Origin: Adiantum capillus-veneris
Taxonomy: Eukaryota > Streptophyta > Polypodiopsida > Polypodiales > Pteridaceae
Assembly: GCA_014529385.2 (NCBI GenBank)
Contig: CM043952.1
Coordinates: forward strand, 55,404,619 to 55,468,618
Reading direction: 5' to 3'
DNA length: 64,000 nucleotides
Shown: in pieces, positions 1 through 10,420 of the stretch
Layout: each line of letters begins with the position of its first letter
How positions within the stretch are numbered: position 1 is the first letter of the stretch
The notes under the pieces: model-generated
Databases searched by the model: none
The model's input: only the letters and a program-made list of their open reading frames with translations
Told to the model about the DNA's origin: nothing
Made by a program: the position numbers and the translations under genes

Positions 1-430
1 AATCAATTCTAAAAAACACCCTTGGATTAGGCATCTAGTTTAAAGCTTAGATGTTTGTCTATGTGCATGAAGGCTTTACATCTAAATACATTGAGTAATG
101 CATAGTTCACCTTCTTACATGTTCATGCCTCTTTTGAAATTCCTTTATTTAGTGTTGTTGAGGGTGATTGTTTATCAAGTAGATGGATGTACTTACTAGT
201 TTGGCCCAAAGATCAAGAGAAAAACCTATATGTAGGCTCATGCTTCACGACATGATCCATGATTTTCCCATTCATCCTTTCTGAAATGCCATTTTATTGA
301 GGTGTCTTGATGTTTTCTTTTGTCTTCATATGCCATTGCTAGTACAAAAGCTTTTAAATGCTTTGCTACAAAACTCTCCTCCATTGTCAAATTTGAGACA
401 TTTCAACTTAGTACCTCAAGGGGTGCACTA
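1..430 (-). pseudogene. copia integrase, catalytic core second half (broken)
   Basis: The minus strand reads LKCLKFDNGGEFCSKAF, which covers the second catalytic aspartate block (SDNGGEF in the family, here FDNGGEF). It is followed by traces of the third-acidic-residue region and of the LINNHP segment typical of copia integrase. Three or more in-frame stops and frame changes interrupt it. It is the continuation of the integrase read at 690-1090, displaced by the insert between them. Confidence 0.75.
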
Positions 431-455
431 TGTAATCATGTTAATGAATAACGTG

Positions 456-679
456 AGCTTGAAAGGAGGGGTTTTAAAATGCAAAAAAATTAATAAATTT
501 AACAGATATACATTAAAATAAGTGGTTTTTATATTCAATTTTGGAAAAAGTCCAAAAATAGGAGTCATTTTATTCAAACATGCTATAAGAGGGGGTTTTT
601 TAATAAAAGGAGTTTTTTTAATACGCCACGAACGCATGTTATATAGGTGGGTACTAAACGGTGAACCCCCCGAGCTTAA
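456..679. mobile_element. Small insertion inside the copia integrase
   Basis: Between the two integrase halves lies about 220 bp of A/T-rich sequence with no integrase similarity. The hexamer GAGCTT stands on both sides (450-455 and 680-685), consistent with a target-site duplication. The ends are G-rich on the left (GGAGGGG) and C-rich on the right (ACCCCCC), giving a very short inverted terminal match. A small non-autonomous element is the simplest reading; the family is not identified and the ends are approximate. Confidence 0.4.
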
Positions 680-689
680 TATCTGCTTC

Positions 690-1420
690 ATTTTTTCACA
701 AAGGCTTTTTGCCTTTAAAATACATTCATTGGATTTGTTTTTCATTGAATAAACCCATGTATTCCTAGTCGCATCATCTATAAATATCACATAATACAAT
801 GAGCCACCAAGGGAGGTTGTACTAGCAGGACCCCATACATAAGAAAGAACCAATTCAAGCCTCTTTCTGTTCCTTTCATTTTCAACTTTAAGAAATTTTA
901 CCCTCCTTTTCTTTCCAAAGACACAGTCCTCACAAATCTCTGAATCAACTCTCTCCAAACAAGGTAGACGTTTCTTTGATTGTAGGATTTGCATTCCTTT
1001 GGCACTCATGTATCCAAGCCAATAGTTGCATACCGCAACATCAACTTTTGTAGATGTTACACAAATGAAAGAATCTGTGCTAGTTGTACACAATTAGAGT
1101 GTATCCACTTTGTCTCCCTTTGCAACTACCAAAGATCCTTTCAAGACCTTCCATCATTTGGTTTCAAATGCAGCACTAGAACCTTCATCATCCAATTGAC
1201 CGATATAGATTAAGTTCTTGTGAACAGAGGGAGAATGCCTAACATCTTTAAGCATCCATTGATTTCTTTATTCAATTTTAATGAAAAATTTTCCTTTGCC
1301 AAAAAATTCAAAAACTTCATCATCCCTCCAATACACAAACCCAAAATTACCTTTGGTGTAATCTTAAAAATACTTCTTGTGGGGTGTTGCATGGAATGAA
1401 GCCCCAGAGTCTACTTGTAA
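690..1420 (-). pseudogene. copia protease tail, GAG-pre-integrase and integrase N-terminal half
   Basis: From right to left the minus strand gives DSGASFH (protease active site), HSPSVHKNL and IGQLDDEGSSAAFETK (the linker leading to GAG-pre-integrase), then YWLGYMSAKGMQIL and CEDCVFGKKRRVKF. The last is the zinc-binding CxxC part of integrase. Next comes YVWGPASTTSLGGSLYYVIF with FIDDATRNTWVY, which carries the first catalytic aspartate block. The stretch from about 690 to 1093 is open; before it, several stops occur. Confidence 0.85.
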
Positions 1421-1440
1421 TGCCTATTGCTCCGCAATGG

Positions 1441-1670
1441 AACAATAAGCACTATGAGAATGGATACCCTCACACTGCCTTACATTATATGAACAACAAG
1501 GTATATGAAGATAGAATAGAAGACAATACACAGGGACAGAACACCATCGTCTTCATTGATATGTAACAGAACACATAATTACATGAGAATGATATATTGA
1601 TTGCATGAATAAATATCCACAAAGACTGGTTTGTGTCCCCAAATACACCCGTTGCTCCAGTGCAGATCGA
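1441..1670. other. Unassigned spacer
   Basis: No coding similarity or clear repeat was seen here. It lies between the copia protease and the 3' end of gypsy element A, and could hold an element end or LTR remnant, but no TG...CA pair was found. Confidence 0.3.
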
Positions 1671-1778
1671 GAATGGTGCAAAACCCCGTCCTGTCTCATG
1701 AGATCCCATGAAGAATTGTCCCAAAGCCGCATGACTCCTAGTCCGTCACATCGGGAATGGTGCAAAACCCCGTCCTGT
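1671..1778. repeat. Pair of 24-bp direct repeats, 84 bp apart
   Basis: The sequence beginning GAATGGTGCAAAACCCCGTC occurs at 1671 and again at 1755. Such a repeat fits an LTR or leader region of the adjacent gypsy element A, but no second LTR copy was found beyond 10.4 kb to confirm it. Confidence 0.6.
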
Positions 1779-1789
1779 GTCCTAGTCTG

Positions 1790-3990
1790 CAATGTCCGGA
1801 GATCCACAAGACCACAATGTGCGGCTTATACCGTAACACCTGGTATGCAGAGTGGATTGCGCAAACCCACAGCTTTAGCCTCTTCGTGTCCAACGCTCCG
1901 GTTTGCTGCTCCTCTTCCCGCCCTGGTGATGAGGAAATATCAATGTAGAAAAATCCCCAAAAATCTTGCTGATGGGCCCTGTAAACCTCCGCCAGCAGCT
2001 GTGGATCTATCTCAGGCTACTCTGGCCAAGGATCCCTTGGAATGAATTGCGTTGGCAAGGAAACAGAGTGAGCGGCCTGTGGTAAAGGGGCAAGAGGGGT
2101 ATGAATAGGGTAATACCGAGCCAAGTATTTGTTTAGAGCAAGCCAAAGAGGAGGACATGGAGAGAGACTGAGTGAAAAAGAATGAGCCAGTGTCTCCGCC
2201 GAAAAACAGACTCTGCACCGCTTCCTATGAAGACAACAAATCACTCACTGCAAATGAGAGACATGGGCCTCATCACATTCTTTTGTAGCTTTTTCCCAAT
2301 CAGAAATATCAAAACGTTCTTAGACAATGCTCTTACCTCTGTCATTAGTCGGCGGCTCAAGCTGGCTCACCACAACTTGTTGAGTTGGTTGCTGTGTTAG
2401 TGCCTCACTTGATAGCCTTGACCTCTAACTCTGCATTTGACCCTCCAAAAAAATGTGCAGGTCGTGTTGTAGTTCCGCTGTTAAGGCATCAAGATCATCA
2501 TCATCACATCACTAGGATGTGATGCTAAATAATTGGCCAGGCTATTTTGTGTGCGCACCGAAGAATTTCATCTTGAACAGAAGCGACAAACACAGAATTA
2601 TCCCCCCTCAAAGCCTGCATTTCATCACCTTGCTGTCGGGCTGTACTATCCAATGCTGAGTTTCGGCTTGTCAGCTCCAATTACGAGCCTGCAAAGCAGC
2701 CACCTACATTTTGAGCTTGGTAATGCATGCCTCAGTTGCTGGATCTGGCCAAACCGAACGCAGGGAATCTGCAATGTGCTGTAAAAATGCTTCGCACGCC
2801 TGGAGCTGATCCGAGGGATTTGTGGTACTTGTCTCCCAAGGTAGAGCTATTGGAATAGTTCCCACCATAGTGGAAATTGCTATATTAACACCAGGGTTTT
2901 TTGGTTGCGAGGAAGTGTCTGCACCCGCAGAGATAGTTCCACCGAGAGTGGAAGTTGTAGCCCGCTCTTGCATTCTTCGCCGCCAAAGCGCAGCTGCGGA
3001 ATCCTCCGATAGTCTGCCACCGATCAAAGATGATGTCGCAGCAGGAGGTGGTGTGGAAAGCAGGACCTCCTCCTGTCCTCGCTTTTGGCTTGATGCCCTG
3101 TAGTGGCCATCTCTTGTGAACCAAAGGCCTACCACTACAGTTGAAGTACCAGCCACATCCAATACTCGAGCAGGTGCTTGAGACACCCCCTCAACAGGCA
3201 CTACAGAACTCTGAGCCTGTGCCGACTGTGCAGTATTGCGTTCGAGAAATTGATCATCCTCGAAGTGGCACAAAGGGCAAAGGTCAAGAGGAAAAACTTC
3301 CTGCAAGGGAAACACCAGAGTAAGAAGTTGCCCAACCTTGGTATTCGTTGGGGTACTGCATCCCATCTACCCCACCACTCGTTCATATTCTGCTAGCAAT
3401 CGTTCTCGGACAATCGCTTCCCAAGCTACTGACCCAAAGCTGGCCGAATGCAATACATTACACACTTTAGCAGAAATTGTGTAGGTTTTGGCTTGCAACT
3501 AGATTGCCTCCAAGAACCAGCGATATGCATCTCTTAGCACTCCATCGGTGAGCCCTAATAACTTATATTTGCCCTTCACTTTTAAGCCAAACTCTAGCTC
3601 TGCCTCTATAGCAGGAATAACACTTGACGCTCGCACAAAACCATTGCTTGGTAGGCAACAACATCTTGAAATTCTTTCAGGTGTCAATTGAATCTACTGA
3701 TTGTTAACATGCACCATATCACCAAGAGCTAACTGTTCAATCAAAGCCGAGGCCTGCGAGTGAACAGGAATACCCTGCCAATCGAGGTTGGTGAAGACGC
3801 GTAGGCACAAATCCTGCAACCATGCGTCCACCCGTCTGAGAGCCAACTGCTACACAGGAGTAAACGGAATGCACTGTAACAAGGAGGCTATCATGGTGTC
3901 AAAGGCACATAGAAGAAAACAAGAACGTAGAAGTGCAACCTGCAAAAGCCCTACAAATAGCATGAGCAAAGTATAAGATAGCTACTACAT
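1790..3990 (-). pseudogene. Unidentified coding region downstream of integrase in gypsy element A
   Basis: On the minus strand, open stretches follow the integrase: about 62 codons at 3499-3687 (LTPERISRCCCLP, VIPAIEAELEFGLK, LGLTDGVLRDAYRWFLEA) and 220 codons at 2704-3366. The second is Ser/Thr/Ala-rich in the middle and ends in a helix-like stretch (LQACEAFLQHIADSLRSVW). More reading frame, with stops, continues to about 1800. The first block has the feel of retroelement structural or third-ORF proteins of plants, but I do not recognise a named domain. It could be an extra 3' ORF of element A or the gag remnant of a separate element. Confidence 0.4.
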
Positions 3991-4029
3991 GCACAAAACC
4001 GCTCACAAAGATTTCTCAAAATAGGGTGT

Positions 4030-5269
4030 GCCACGGTGTCGCAACCATCATAGCCCTCTTTTCGCTTTTTGAGATTGCATGTTCAATGATCCCCAATCAT
4101 GATTACCCCGCAAGTCGGCCAAATAAAAAGAGGTAGGCCCACATGACTTAAAAATCTAGAACGGCCCATACCACCATACTTTCAGCTTCCAAGGCATCTT
4201 CCCAAGGCGGGAATTGAATACAAGAACCAACTGGCCCCGTAAAAATTGCCAAGCTTTAGGGTGATCCAACCATATATTCCTTCCACCGGGATTGCGGATC
4301 TTGCAACACCACCAAACTGCACAATCGCTCTTCATCTAATTCCTACGAAACATCCAAACGATAAACAATGGAATCTTTCGGAAGAAGCCTATCGCAATGA
4401 GCATCCGCAAACTCGGAACCACCTGCTCAACAGGGGTCCCGGGTGATTGCCTCCATTCCAAATTCCAATTTGAAAGGAGTTATTCCTATTGCCACTTTAT
4501 ATGTTGTATGATAGGCCCATAATGTGGAAGGAAGTTTGACATCCCAATCCGTTCTATGAAGATTAACTAGCTTTGTCAAGATGCGAACCAATTGCTTATT
4601 AGTTGATTCATCCTGCCCATTCGCTTGAGGGTAATATGGAGAAGATTTCCTGTGCAACACAAAATAAAATTGTAACATTCACTCCATCACCTTATTCAAG
4701 AAATGGCTACCGCGATCACTAACCAACTCAATAGGAAAACCATATCTGAAAAAAACATCTTTATATAAGCACACAACAACAAAAACCACTGTATTATCTT
4801 TCAAAGGCCATGCTTCCACCAATTTAGTTGCATAATCCGTGATCGTTAAAATATACCTATTACCAGTGTTAGTTGCTACTGGTTTAAAAGGCCCAATAAA
4901 ATTCAATACCCATTTTTGAAAAGGCTCCAAGGGTAATACTGACTGTAAAGGCATTCTGGACATTTTAGTAGGTTTCCCCAACCACTGACACACATCACAA
5001 CGTTGTACAAAACTCCTCGCATCTTGGAAAAATGTTGGCCACCATAATCCAGATTGTAGCACTTTCCTTGTTGTGATCAAAGTTGCAAAGTGGCCCCTTG
5101 CAATGCCCGTATGCACCTCCTCCAAAACAGATCCTTGTTCTTGTGGTAGGACACATCTTAGCAGGACATCTGCAACTATGGGATAATACAACTTCCCCAT
5201 AACAATCTCAAAATTTTGGCTTCTAATAGCCATCAGGCATCGTTGATGTCTAGACAAGAATGAAGGCAT
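4030..5269 (-). pseudogene. gypsy integrase (element A)
   Basis: The integrase joins element cDNA to host DNA. The zinc-binding region is visible (HTGIARGHF, then RCDVCQ, giving an H-H-C-C set), followed by LNFIGPF where the family has DFIGPF, so the first catalytic Asp is replaced by Asn. The second block is VSDRGSHF (Asp kept) and the third is QANGQDESTNK (Glu kept). A frame break at about 4678 separates the third acidic block. Further left, SRLGKMPWKLKVWWYGPF marks the C-terminal domain. The lost Asp and the stops mean the protein is inactive. Confidence 0.9.
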
Positions 5270-5888
5270 TTATCCACTGTTGAGAAAATGGAACATCTCC
5301 TCATACCAGGTCCAAGGAATGTTGGGGATCATCATAGTTGGTTGCCTAACTGTAAGTTCCTCCACAATTGATCCTATCAAAAAGAGAGACGCATCCAAAA
5401 ATTCATCAGCAACCCCCATCGGTGGCTCGCCAGAATCTAGCTTGGACAGGTAATCAGCAACCGAATGTTGGGCTCCGGGACAATGTATTACCTCAAAATC
5501 AAATTCTTGTAACAAGAGCACCCATCAAGCCAATCTTCCTGTCAAGTTCTATTGGCACACCAGGTATAAAAGCCAAATGATACACATGAAAGAAAAACCG
5601 GCGACCCAACAAGTAATGACGGAACTTTTTCATCGAGTAAATCATCCCTAAACATTCTCTTTCTGTTACTAAGTAATTTTTTTCTGTGGATGATAATCTT
5701 ATGCTGGCGTAATAGACAGGCCGAAACCACCCTTGAGTTTGTTTCTGTATCAGCACACTACCAATATGCCTATCAGAAGCATCCACAAAAACATGAAAAT
5801 CTTGAACCCAACTTGGTGGGATCATGATCGGAGCTCTGAACAACTGAATTTTTAATCTCCTAAAGGCCAGATCACATTCTGTGTCCAT
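5270..5888 (-). pseudogene. gypsy RNase H (element A)
   Basis: The minus strand reads FHVFVDASDRHIGSVLIQKQ (the first RNase H Asp block), FRPVYYASIRLSSTEKNY with TERECLGMIY, then FDFEVIHCPGAQHSVADYLS, which is the final RNase H block before the tether to integrase. A frame change near 5510 splits it. It follows the RT directly, as in all Ty3/gypsy pol proteins. Confidence 0.88.
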
Positions 5889-6600
5889 TCCAAAACTTTG
5901 GCATGCGTTGATTGATTAATAGGATTTTCCAAATGCGCGACAAACCTCAAATGCCTCGCATGCCAATGAGCTTGGCCTAGAAATACTGCACACTCCTTCG
6001 AATTCATCGACGGAGGTGCTTCCATAATTGCTGCTTTTTTATCCGGATCCATTGAAATGCCATCCTCAAAAATTACATGACCCCATAATCTCCCACTTCG
6101 CACTACAAATGCACATTTTAGAGGATTTAAACTAAATTTCACCTCTCGACATTTCATAAAACATAACTGCAATTGCTTCAAATGCTCTAATTGAGCTCCA
6201 AAGACACTGAGATCATCCAGAAAGATTCGCATAAAATCTGTCAAATAGGGACCAAATATTTGAAACATATCCCTTTGAAAAGTTGAGGGCGCATTTTGTA
6301 ATCCAAACCACATTACTATGCATGCAAAAATGCCCCATACTGTTATAAAAGCTGTTTTAGCCTAACAGCCATGTGAATTTGGTTATATCCACTGAACCCA
6401 TCCTGAAAAGAATACATCTCGTGCCCTATCATAGCATCCAAAATAGAATCCAAAAATGTAAGTAGAAAAGGGTCTGGAACAATAGCTGCATTCAACTTCC
6501 TATAATCCACACAGATGCGAATCTGTTGCCACCACAATAGGAGAAATCCATTTGGGATTGTCAATATGGGTAATAAAACCCACCTGCAAAGGCGGTCAAT
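5852..6600 (-). pseudogene. gypsy reverse transcriptase (element A)
   Basis: RT copies element RNA into DNA. The palm is clear: MWFGLQNAPSTFQRDM, then FMRIFLDDLSVFG, which keeps both catalytic aspartates (FLDD in place of the usual YxDD), then LNPLKCAFVV and WGHVIFEDGISMDP. The fingers region at 6343-6600 (ICVDYRKLNAAIVPDPF) is broken by stops and a frame change near 6320. The active-site box is intact even though the gene around it is dead. Confidence 0.9.
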
Positions 6601-7048
6601 TTACACCTTGACTTGCTTCGCCACATTCACATTCATCCTATATGAATGCTGCTCCATTGGCACTGCATCTGGTTCTAAATGAATCGTATGTTGATAAAAC
6701 TTTGGATCCAATCCTTTCATGTCCGCATACTCCCATGCGAAAACATCCTTGAATTCTGTCAACAAATTAATCAAGTCTCCTCGAAAACTTATCTCAAGCT
6801 GTTTATTAATATGAATGGGTTGAGACTCCGCTTGAGCTCCTAGAAAGACCATTTACCCTTGTTACTTTACTCATCTGTGCTTCAAACTCACGTTCTTGCC
6901 TAATAATTTCCTCCAATGGTTCAGGAATAGGCAAGACTTTTTCCTGCCTCCCTGGCTCTACTATTCTTGGGTCCCCTAAAGATTTCCCCTTCGAAATCAT
7001 AGAAATATCTGCAAGATAGAGAGAAACTAAATCCGGGTTAGACTTCAC
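6601..7048 (-). pseudogene. gypsy protease-RT linker (element A)
   Basis: The linker carries LLTEFKDVFAWEYADMKGLD followed by FYQHTIHLEPDAVPMEQ, the conserved approach to RT in plant gypsy elements. Upstream is a stretch ending EEIIRQEREFEAQMSK. The frame changes near 6830. The upstream side ends at the MITE at 7053. Confidence 0.85.
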
Positions 7049-7052
7049 ATTA

Positions 7053-7492
7053 TGGAAAATTTGGACTCACAAAGGGGAATATAAGGACTTTGACTTCCTC
7101 TCTCATGTCCAAAACGGGCGTGCGGTAAAATTTCTGCAAATCAACTCTAAACTTGGCAGAGATTTAACAGTTTGAATCTACTCTTCAAGCTCTTTTTATT
7201 GATATATAGCACGCCATGAGATTCCTCATATTTTGAAAGATTCTAATTTTTATTCTCTTGTGATGTGACAACTCTGTTTAGAATCTAGAGAATAAAAAAT
7301 AGAATCTTTCAAAATATGAGGAATCTAGTGGCGTGCTATATATCAATAGAAAGAGCTTGAAGAGTAGATTCTAACTACCAAATCTTCGCCAAGTTTAGAG
7401 TCAATTTGCAAAAAATTTACCGCACACCTGTTTTGGACATGAGAGAAGAAGTCAAACTCCTTATAAGGCCCCTTTGTGAGTCCAAAATTTCC
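7053..7492. mobile_element. Foldback MITE (about 440 bp) inside element A
   Basis: The two halves are nearly complementary over their full length. The left end (GGAAAATTTGGACTCACAAA) is the inverse of the right end (reading GGAAATTTTGGACTCACAAA on the other strand), and internal blocks such as GCGTGCTATATATCAAT and AAGAGCTTGAAGAGTAGATT pair across a short centre near 7270. A TA stands at each edge (catTAtgg and cccTAatg), compatible with a mariner/Stowaway-type TA duplication. It separates EEHFSL from NVKSNPD in the pol frame. It encodes nothing; transposase would be supplied in trans. Confidence 0.75.
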
Positions 7493-7493
7493 C

Positions 7494-8222
7494 TAATGAG
7501 AAATGCTCCTCTTCATCCTCTTCTAATCCTTCCACCATATTCACTGCCTCCGCTATCACCGGCCATGCTACCTGAACTGGTTGTCTGCATGTTCCCAACA
7601 TCACCCAAACTTTCCTCCGACCCTTTTTAACTGTCAGCATATTTGCCTCCCAATTATGCTTTACCCTGGCTTGACATAACCATGGTCTCCCCAAAATAAT
7701 ATGATAATCCTGACTATGATCCTCAATATTTAAGACTACTAAGGAAACAATAAAAGAAAACCCAACCACATCCAACACAATGCCTCGGGCTAAAAGCAAG
7801 GGATGGTGGTACAATTGGTTGTCCTTGACACTACCTTTTGATGGTACTTTGACAAATCTTTGCAATGCAATTTATCCAAGTCATAAAAGAAATTAGTTCT
7901 GATATTATATATCATTGGATACATCTTCAAAAGAGGAACATCAAAATAGAATGTCGGACAAGTTTTGACACAAACTACAAAAATTTTACTAGTCCCCACT
8001 TTTTCAGTGGTACCAATAAGGTGGAAAAAAAATTGGTCCTTTTTTTGTACCACCATCCCTTGCTTTCTGCCCTCGGAGTAATCCTACTGGCTATACTCTT
8101 CTCTGATCTACCATGCGAACTACAAAGGGTGCAGGTTCCCAATCACTAAGGCCAAAACGCTCACAAGCCCCTTGAGTAATAATATTCACTCCCGCACCTA
8201 CATCTAATAGGACTTTGTCGAT
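7494..8222 (-). pseudogene. gypsy aspartic protease (element A), split by a MITE
   Basis: The catalytic loop lies at about 8140-8222 and reads LLDVGAGVNIITQGACERF, where the family has D-S/T/G-G-A; here a Val stands next to the Asp. After the MITE at 7790-8068 the domain continues as ARGIVLDVVGFSFIVSLVVL and IILGRPWLCQARVKHNWEAN, the second half of retroviral-type proteases. The protease would have cut the gag-pol polyprotein. It is interrupted and cannot be made. Confidence 0.85.
7790..8068. mobile_element. MITE with TIRs of about 23 bp inside the element A protease
   Basis: The left end reads AAAAGCAAGGGATGGTGGTA and the right end, inverted, reads AGAAAGCAAGGGATGGTGGT. The flanks TGCCTCGGG (7781-7789) and TGCCCTCGG (8069-8077) are nearly identical and fit an 8-9 bp target duplication. 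Removing the insert restores protease continuity (PVGLLRG to IVLDVVGF). The duplication length points to hAT or Mutator-like transposases; the TIR sequence does not settle which. Confidence 0.75.
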
Positions 8223-9150
8223 TATGTGCCATGATATCTCACTGAAAGCTCTGGAATGCGTGTATCCGTAATCCTAGTTTCCGACAACGAGATAGAATCA
8301 TCCCGCTCACCCTCAGCTACCGCAATATCAACTTCCATCTCATTTGTTGCTTTGAACTTCTGACTTAGCAAAGCATTATGAAATTCGAAACCAATTTCAA
8401 TAACGACCCCAATCGTACTTGTAATGGTGATTCTAGAACCTCTTTCCAAACCCAATCCCAATTATGCTCTTCCATGGTATTTTCCTTGTTTCAGACTATC
8501 CCCTCTTTCTTTTCGGGAGAGGAGGTTGATGGTCCTGATGATTGAAATGGTGGTACTGAATGTGGCATCCAAGTTATAGTCTTTTTACGTTCACCTTCTT
8601 GAGTTGCCCAATCTAGGAGCTTAACATCGGCTGTTGGTACCACATTTTTGCCAGAACGGGTAATCAATGAAACCACCGGGTCTGATTCGTCCAAATCCTC
8701 AATTTGAAACATAGCCACACTCGGCTCCTTCCCTGTAGCACGTTCCTATTTCTTCCGATCATACTCCATAGCCTTTGAGCACTCGGACCACCAATGCCCA
8801 TCTCCCAAACAGAAAAGGCAGGTCTTCGGTGGATTAGGATCTCGACCACCTCTTTCGCGACCGCGACCCCCTCCTTGACCCCGTTCCTTTGCTTGACCTT
8901 GAAAAGATGCCTCTAATGCATGAGCGTGAGCCATTGCCACCGCAGGCTCTTGTCCATGCCTTGAATGTTGTGACTGCCATGTAGAAGAATCCCGACTCCT
9001 ACAGCCACGACCATTGTAATAACATCCCAACGTATTATGAGTGTCGGCTATGCAAATTGCACACCATTTCTGATTCATTGTACACTCTTGAGCGGCATGT
9101 CTCGGATTTCGACACTGAGTACACCACAGTTCCTTCAAACTTTTAAGCAC
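8223..9150 (-). pseudogene. gypsy gag C-terminal half with zinc knuckles (element A)
   Basis: The minus strand reads LWCTQCRNPRHAAQECTMNQ, then WCAICIADTHNTLGC, then, after a basic Arg/Gly-rich stretch, TCLFCLGDGHWWSEC. These are CCHC-type knuckles, which bind element RNA in the particle. A stop follows at about 8746, then a second open stretch (8491-8718) reads VSLITRSGKNVV. This is the gag-to-protease junction. Confidence 0.85.
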
Positions 9151-9349
9151 CGCAAAAGATTTCGCCGATCCGAATGGAACACCTTTCCCTTGATGCTAGG
9201 ATTTATTTCGATGTGCTTCCTCTGATTCTTTCACCGAATCACTGCCTGAATCTGAAGATTCTGAGTCTGCACTCCGACTCCAAACTATCACCGCCACTTC
9301 CATGAGATTTACGATGAGATTTCTTGCGATCCTTTTTCTTTGATTTCTT

Positions 9350-10220
9350 TCATGATTCCGTATCCTCTAAAGCCTCTCCTGCGACAACATCCCTTGCAAT
9401 CACATTATCCAATGGAGTGGTTACCTTATCTACTATTGCCATAGCAGTTTTGAGATCCTTATTGAGTCCTCGTAGAAAATAATCATTTAACACCTCGGTT
9501 GCTAGCCGTTGTGCTTGAGGTACCTGTGCAAAAGCATCCGGAACTTCACAGCATAATCCTCCACTGGCAACGACTTTTGACATAACGTCCAAATCTTTTC
9601 CAAATGTTGAGGGACCATCTTTTCCATTCTAAATCATCACAAGTACGCTTTGGACCCTTCGACATACGTTTGAAAGTGATCATCAAGATACTTTGATAGC
9701 CATTTTGCAACTTTCCCTGAAAGTGTGGATTCAAACACCAATTGTTGATGGAGAGGAACCACAACGCCAGGATGATTCAATCCATACACTTTATTAAATT
9801 GTCACAAATGTGCATCAGGGTCTTCCTTTGAAAGCAACTATACTTAACCTGACCACCCGCCATTGGCTGTGCCATAGTCCCTTGCCCAACTGTACCCCCT
9901 CTTGGAAAATGTTGCTGAGCAATAGGAGGTGGGGATGATGGCGGTGAAACCCCGGGGCTGCTTATCGGAGTCGGTGGTGGAGCAACATGAGTGGGTGAGA
10001 AAGAGCGCACGGCAGGAGGACATGACTGACTATGTGGAGTACGTCGCGCCCGCCGAATACACCAACCATGCACCGGGCTTGGCGATGGAGACACATATTC
10101 CTCTTGCTAAGGTGTAGAGTAAACGAATTCATCCGAACCACCTCACCACCGATGTGCAAAATCAAACTTATCAATGATCATTCTACTCTCTTGGTTATTT
10201 TCAGCCATGCTAATTATACT
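9350..10220 (-). pseudogene. gypsy gag N-terminal part (element A)
   Basis: A start region reads MAENNQESRM near 10,190-10,209, matching the start of gag in element B. A Pro/Ser-rich stretch follows (9777-10,094), then a capsid-like segment read in shifted frames (FLSINNWCLNPHFQGKLQNG, KRMSKGPKRTCDD) and a second piece with DAFAQVPQAQRLATEVLNDY. The capsid packages element RNA. Frameshifts near 9770 and 9590 break it. Confidence 0.75.
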
Positions 10221-10420
10221 TATGTGTTTACTTAGTGTATTCTTGGGCAATTCAAAACCTTAGTTGATACTCCTCTTAGCCTTTGGAAATTAGCACTTAA
10301 GTATCTACACCCACAACTCAAAGTGGTTAATTATAGACAATAGTGGAGTGGGTTTTATAATGCACAGTTACTAGTTACTGAGGGATAGCTCCTTTTAGAC
10401 TTCTTATGGCTCAATAATGG
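10221..10420 (-). other. Untranslated leader of element A, shared with element B
   Basis: Blocks of this leader are found again upstream of gag in element B at 57,940-58,103: GGATTTACCATTATTGAGCC, AAAAGGAGCTATCCCT, GCTAAGAGGAGTA and AAGAATACACTAA. The match ends at about 10,420. It shows that A and B share a 5' module although their gag sequences diverge soon after the start codon. Confidence 0.8.

Larger units (their letters stand above)
1..1440 (-). mobile_element. Degenerate Ty1/copia retrotransposon fragment
   Basis: Read on the minus strand, this stretch gives the copia order: aspartic protease motif (DSGASFH near 1390-1410), a linker with HKNL and IGQLDDEG, the GAG-pre-integrase domain, then the integrase core and its C-terminal side running off the window edge at position 1. 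Stops and frameshifts occur throughout and no frame is open across it. Reverse transcriptase and RNase H, which follow integrase in copia elements, would lie left of the window. The element is dead and carries an insert at about 456-679. No LTR can be seen. Confidence 0.85.
4030..10420 (-). mobile_element. Ty3/gypsy retrotransposon A (minus), degenerate, with nested MITEs
   Basis: Reading leftward from 10.42 kb the order is leader, gag, CCHC knuckles, protease, RT, RNase H and integrase, which is the Ty3/gypsy order (integrase last). Each domain is recognisable but the frame is broken many times. Two miniature elements sit inside it, at 7053-7492 and 7790-8068. The leader and first codons match those of element B at 57.94-58.15 kb. 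No LTR pair could be found: the 5' side stops matching B at about 10,420, so the 5' LTR is missing or replaced. Confidence 0.9.

Noticed and set aside
1671-1778. 24-bp direct repeat as the LTR pair of element A
   Set aside because: Too short and too close together; no copy beyond 10.4 kb.
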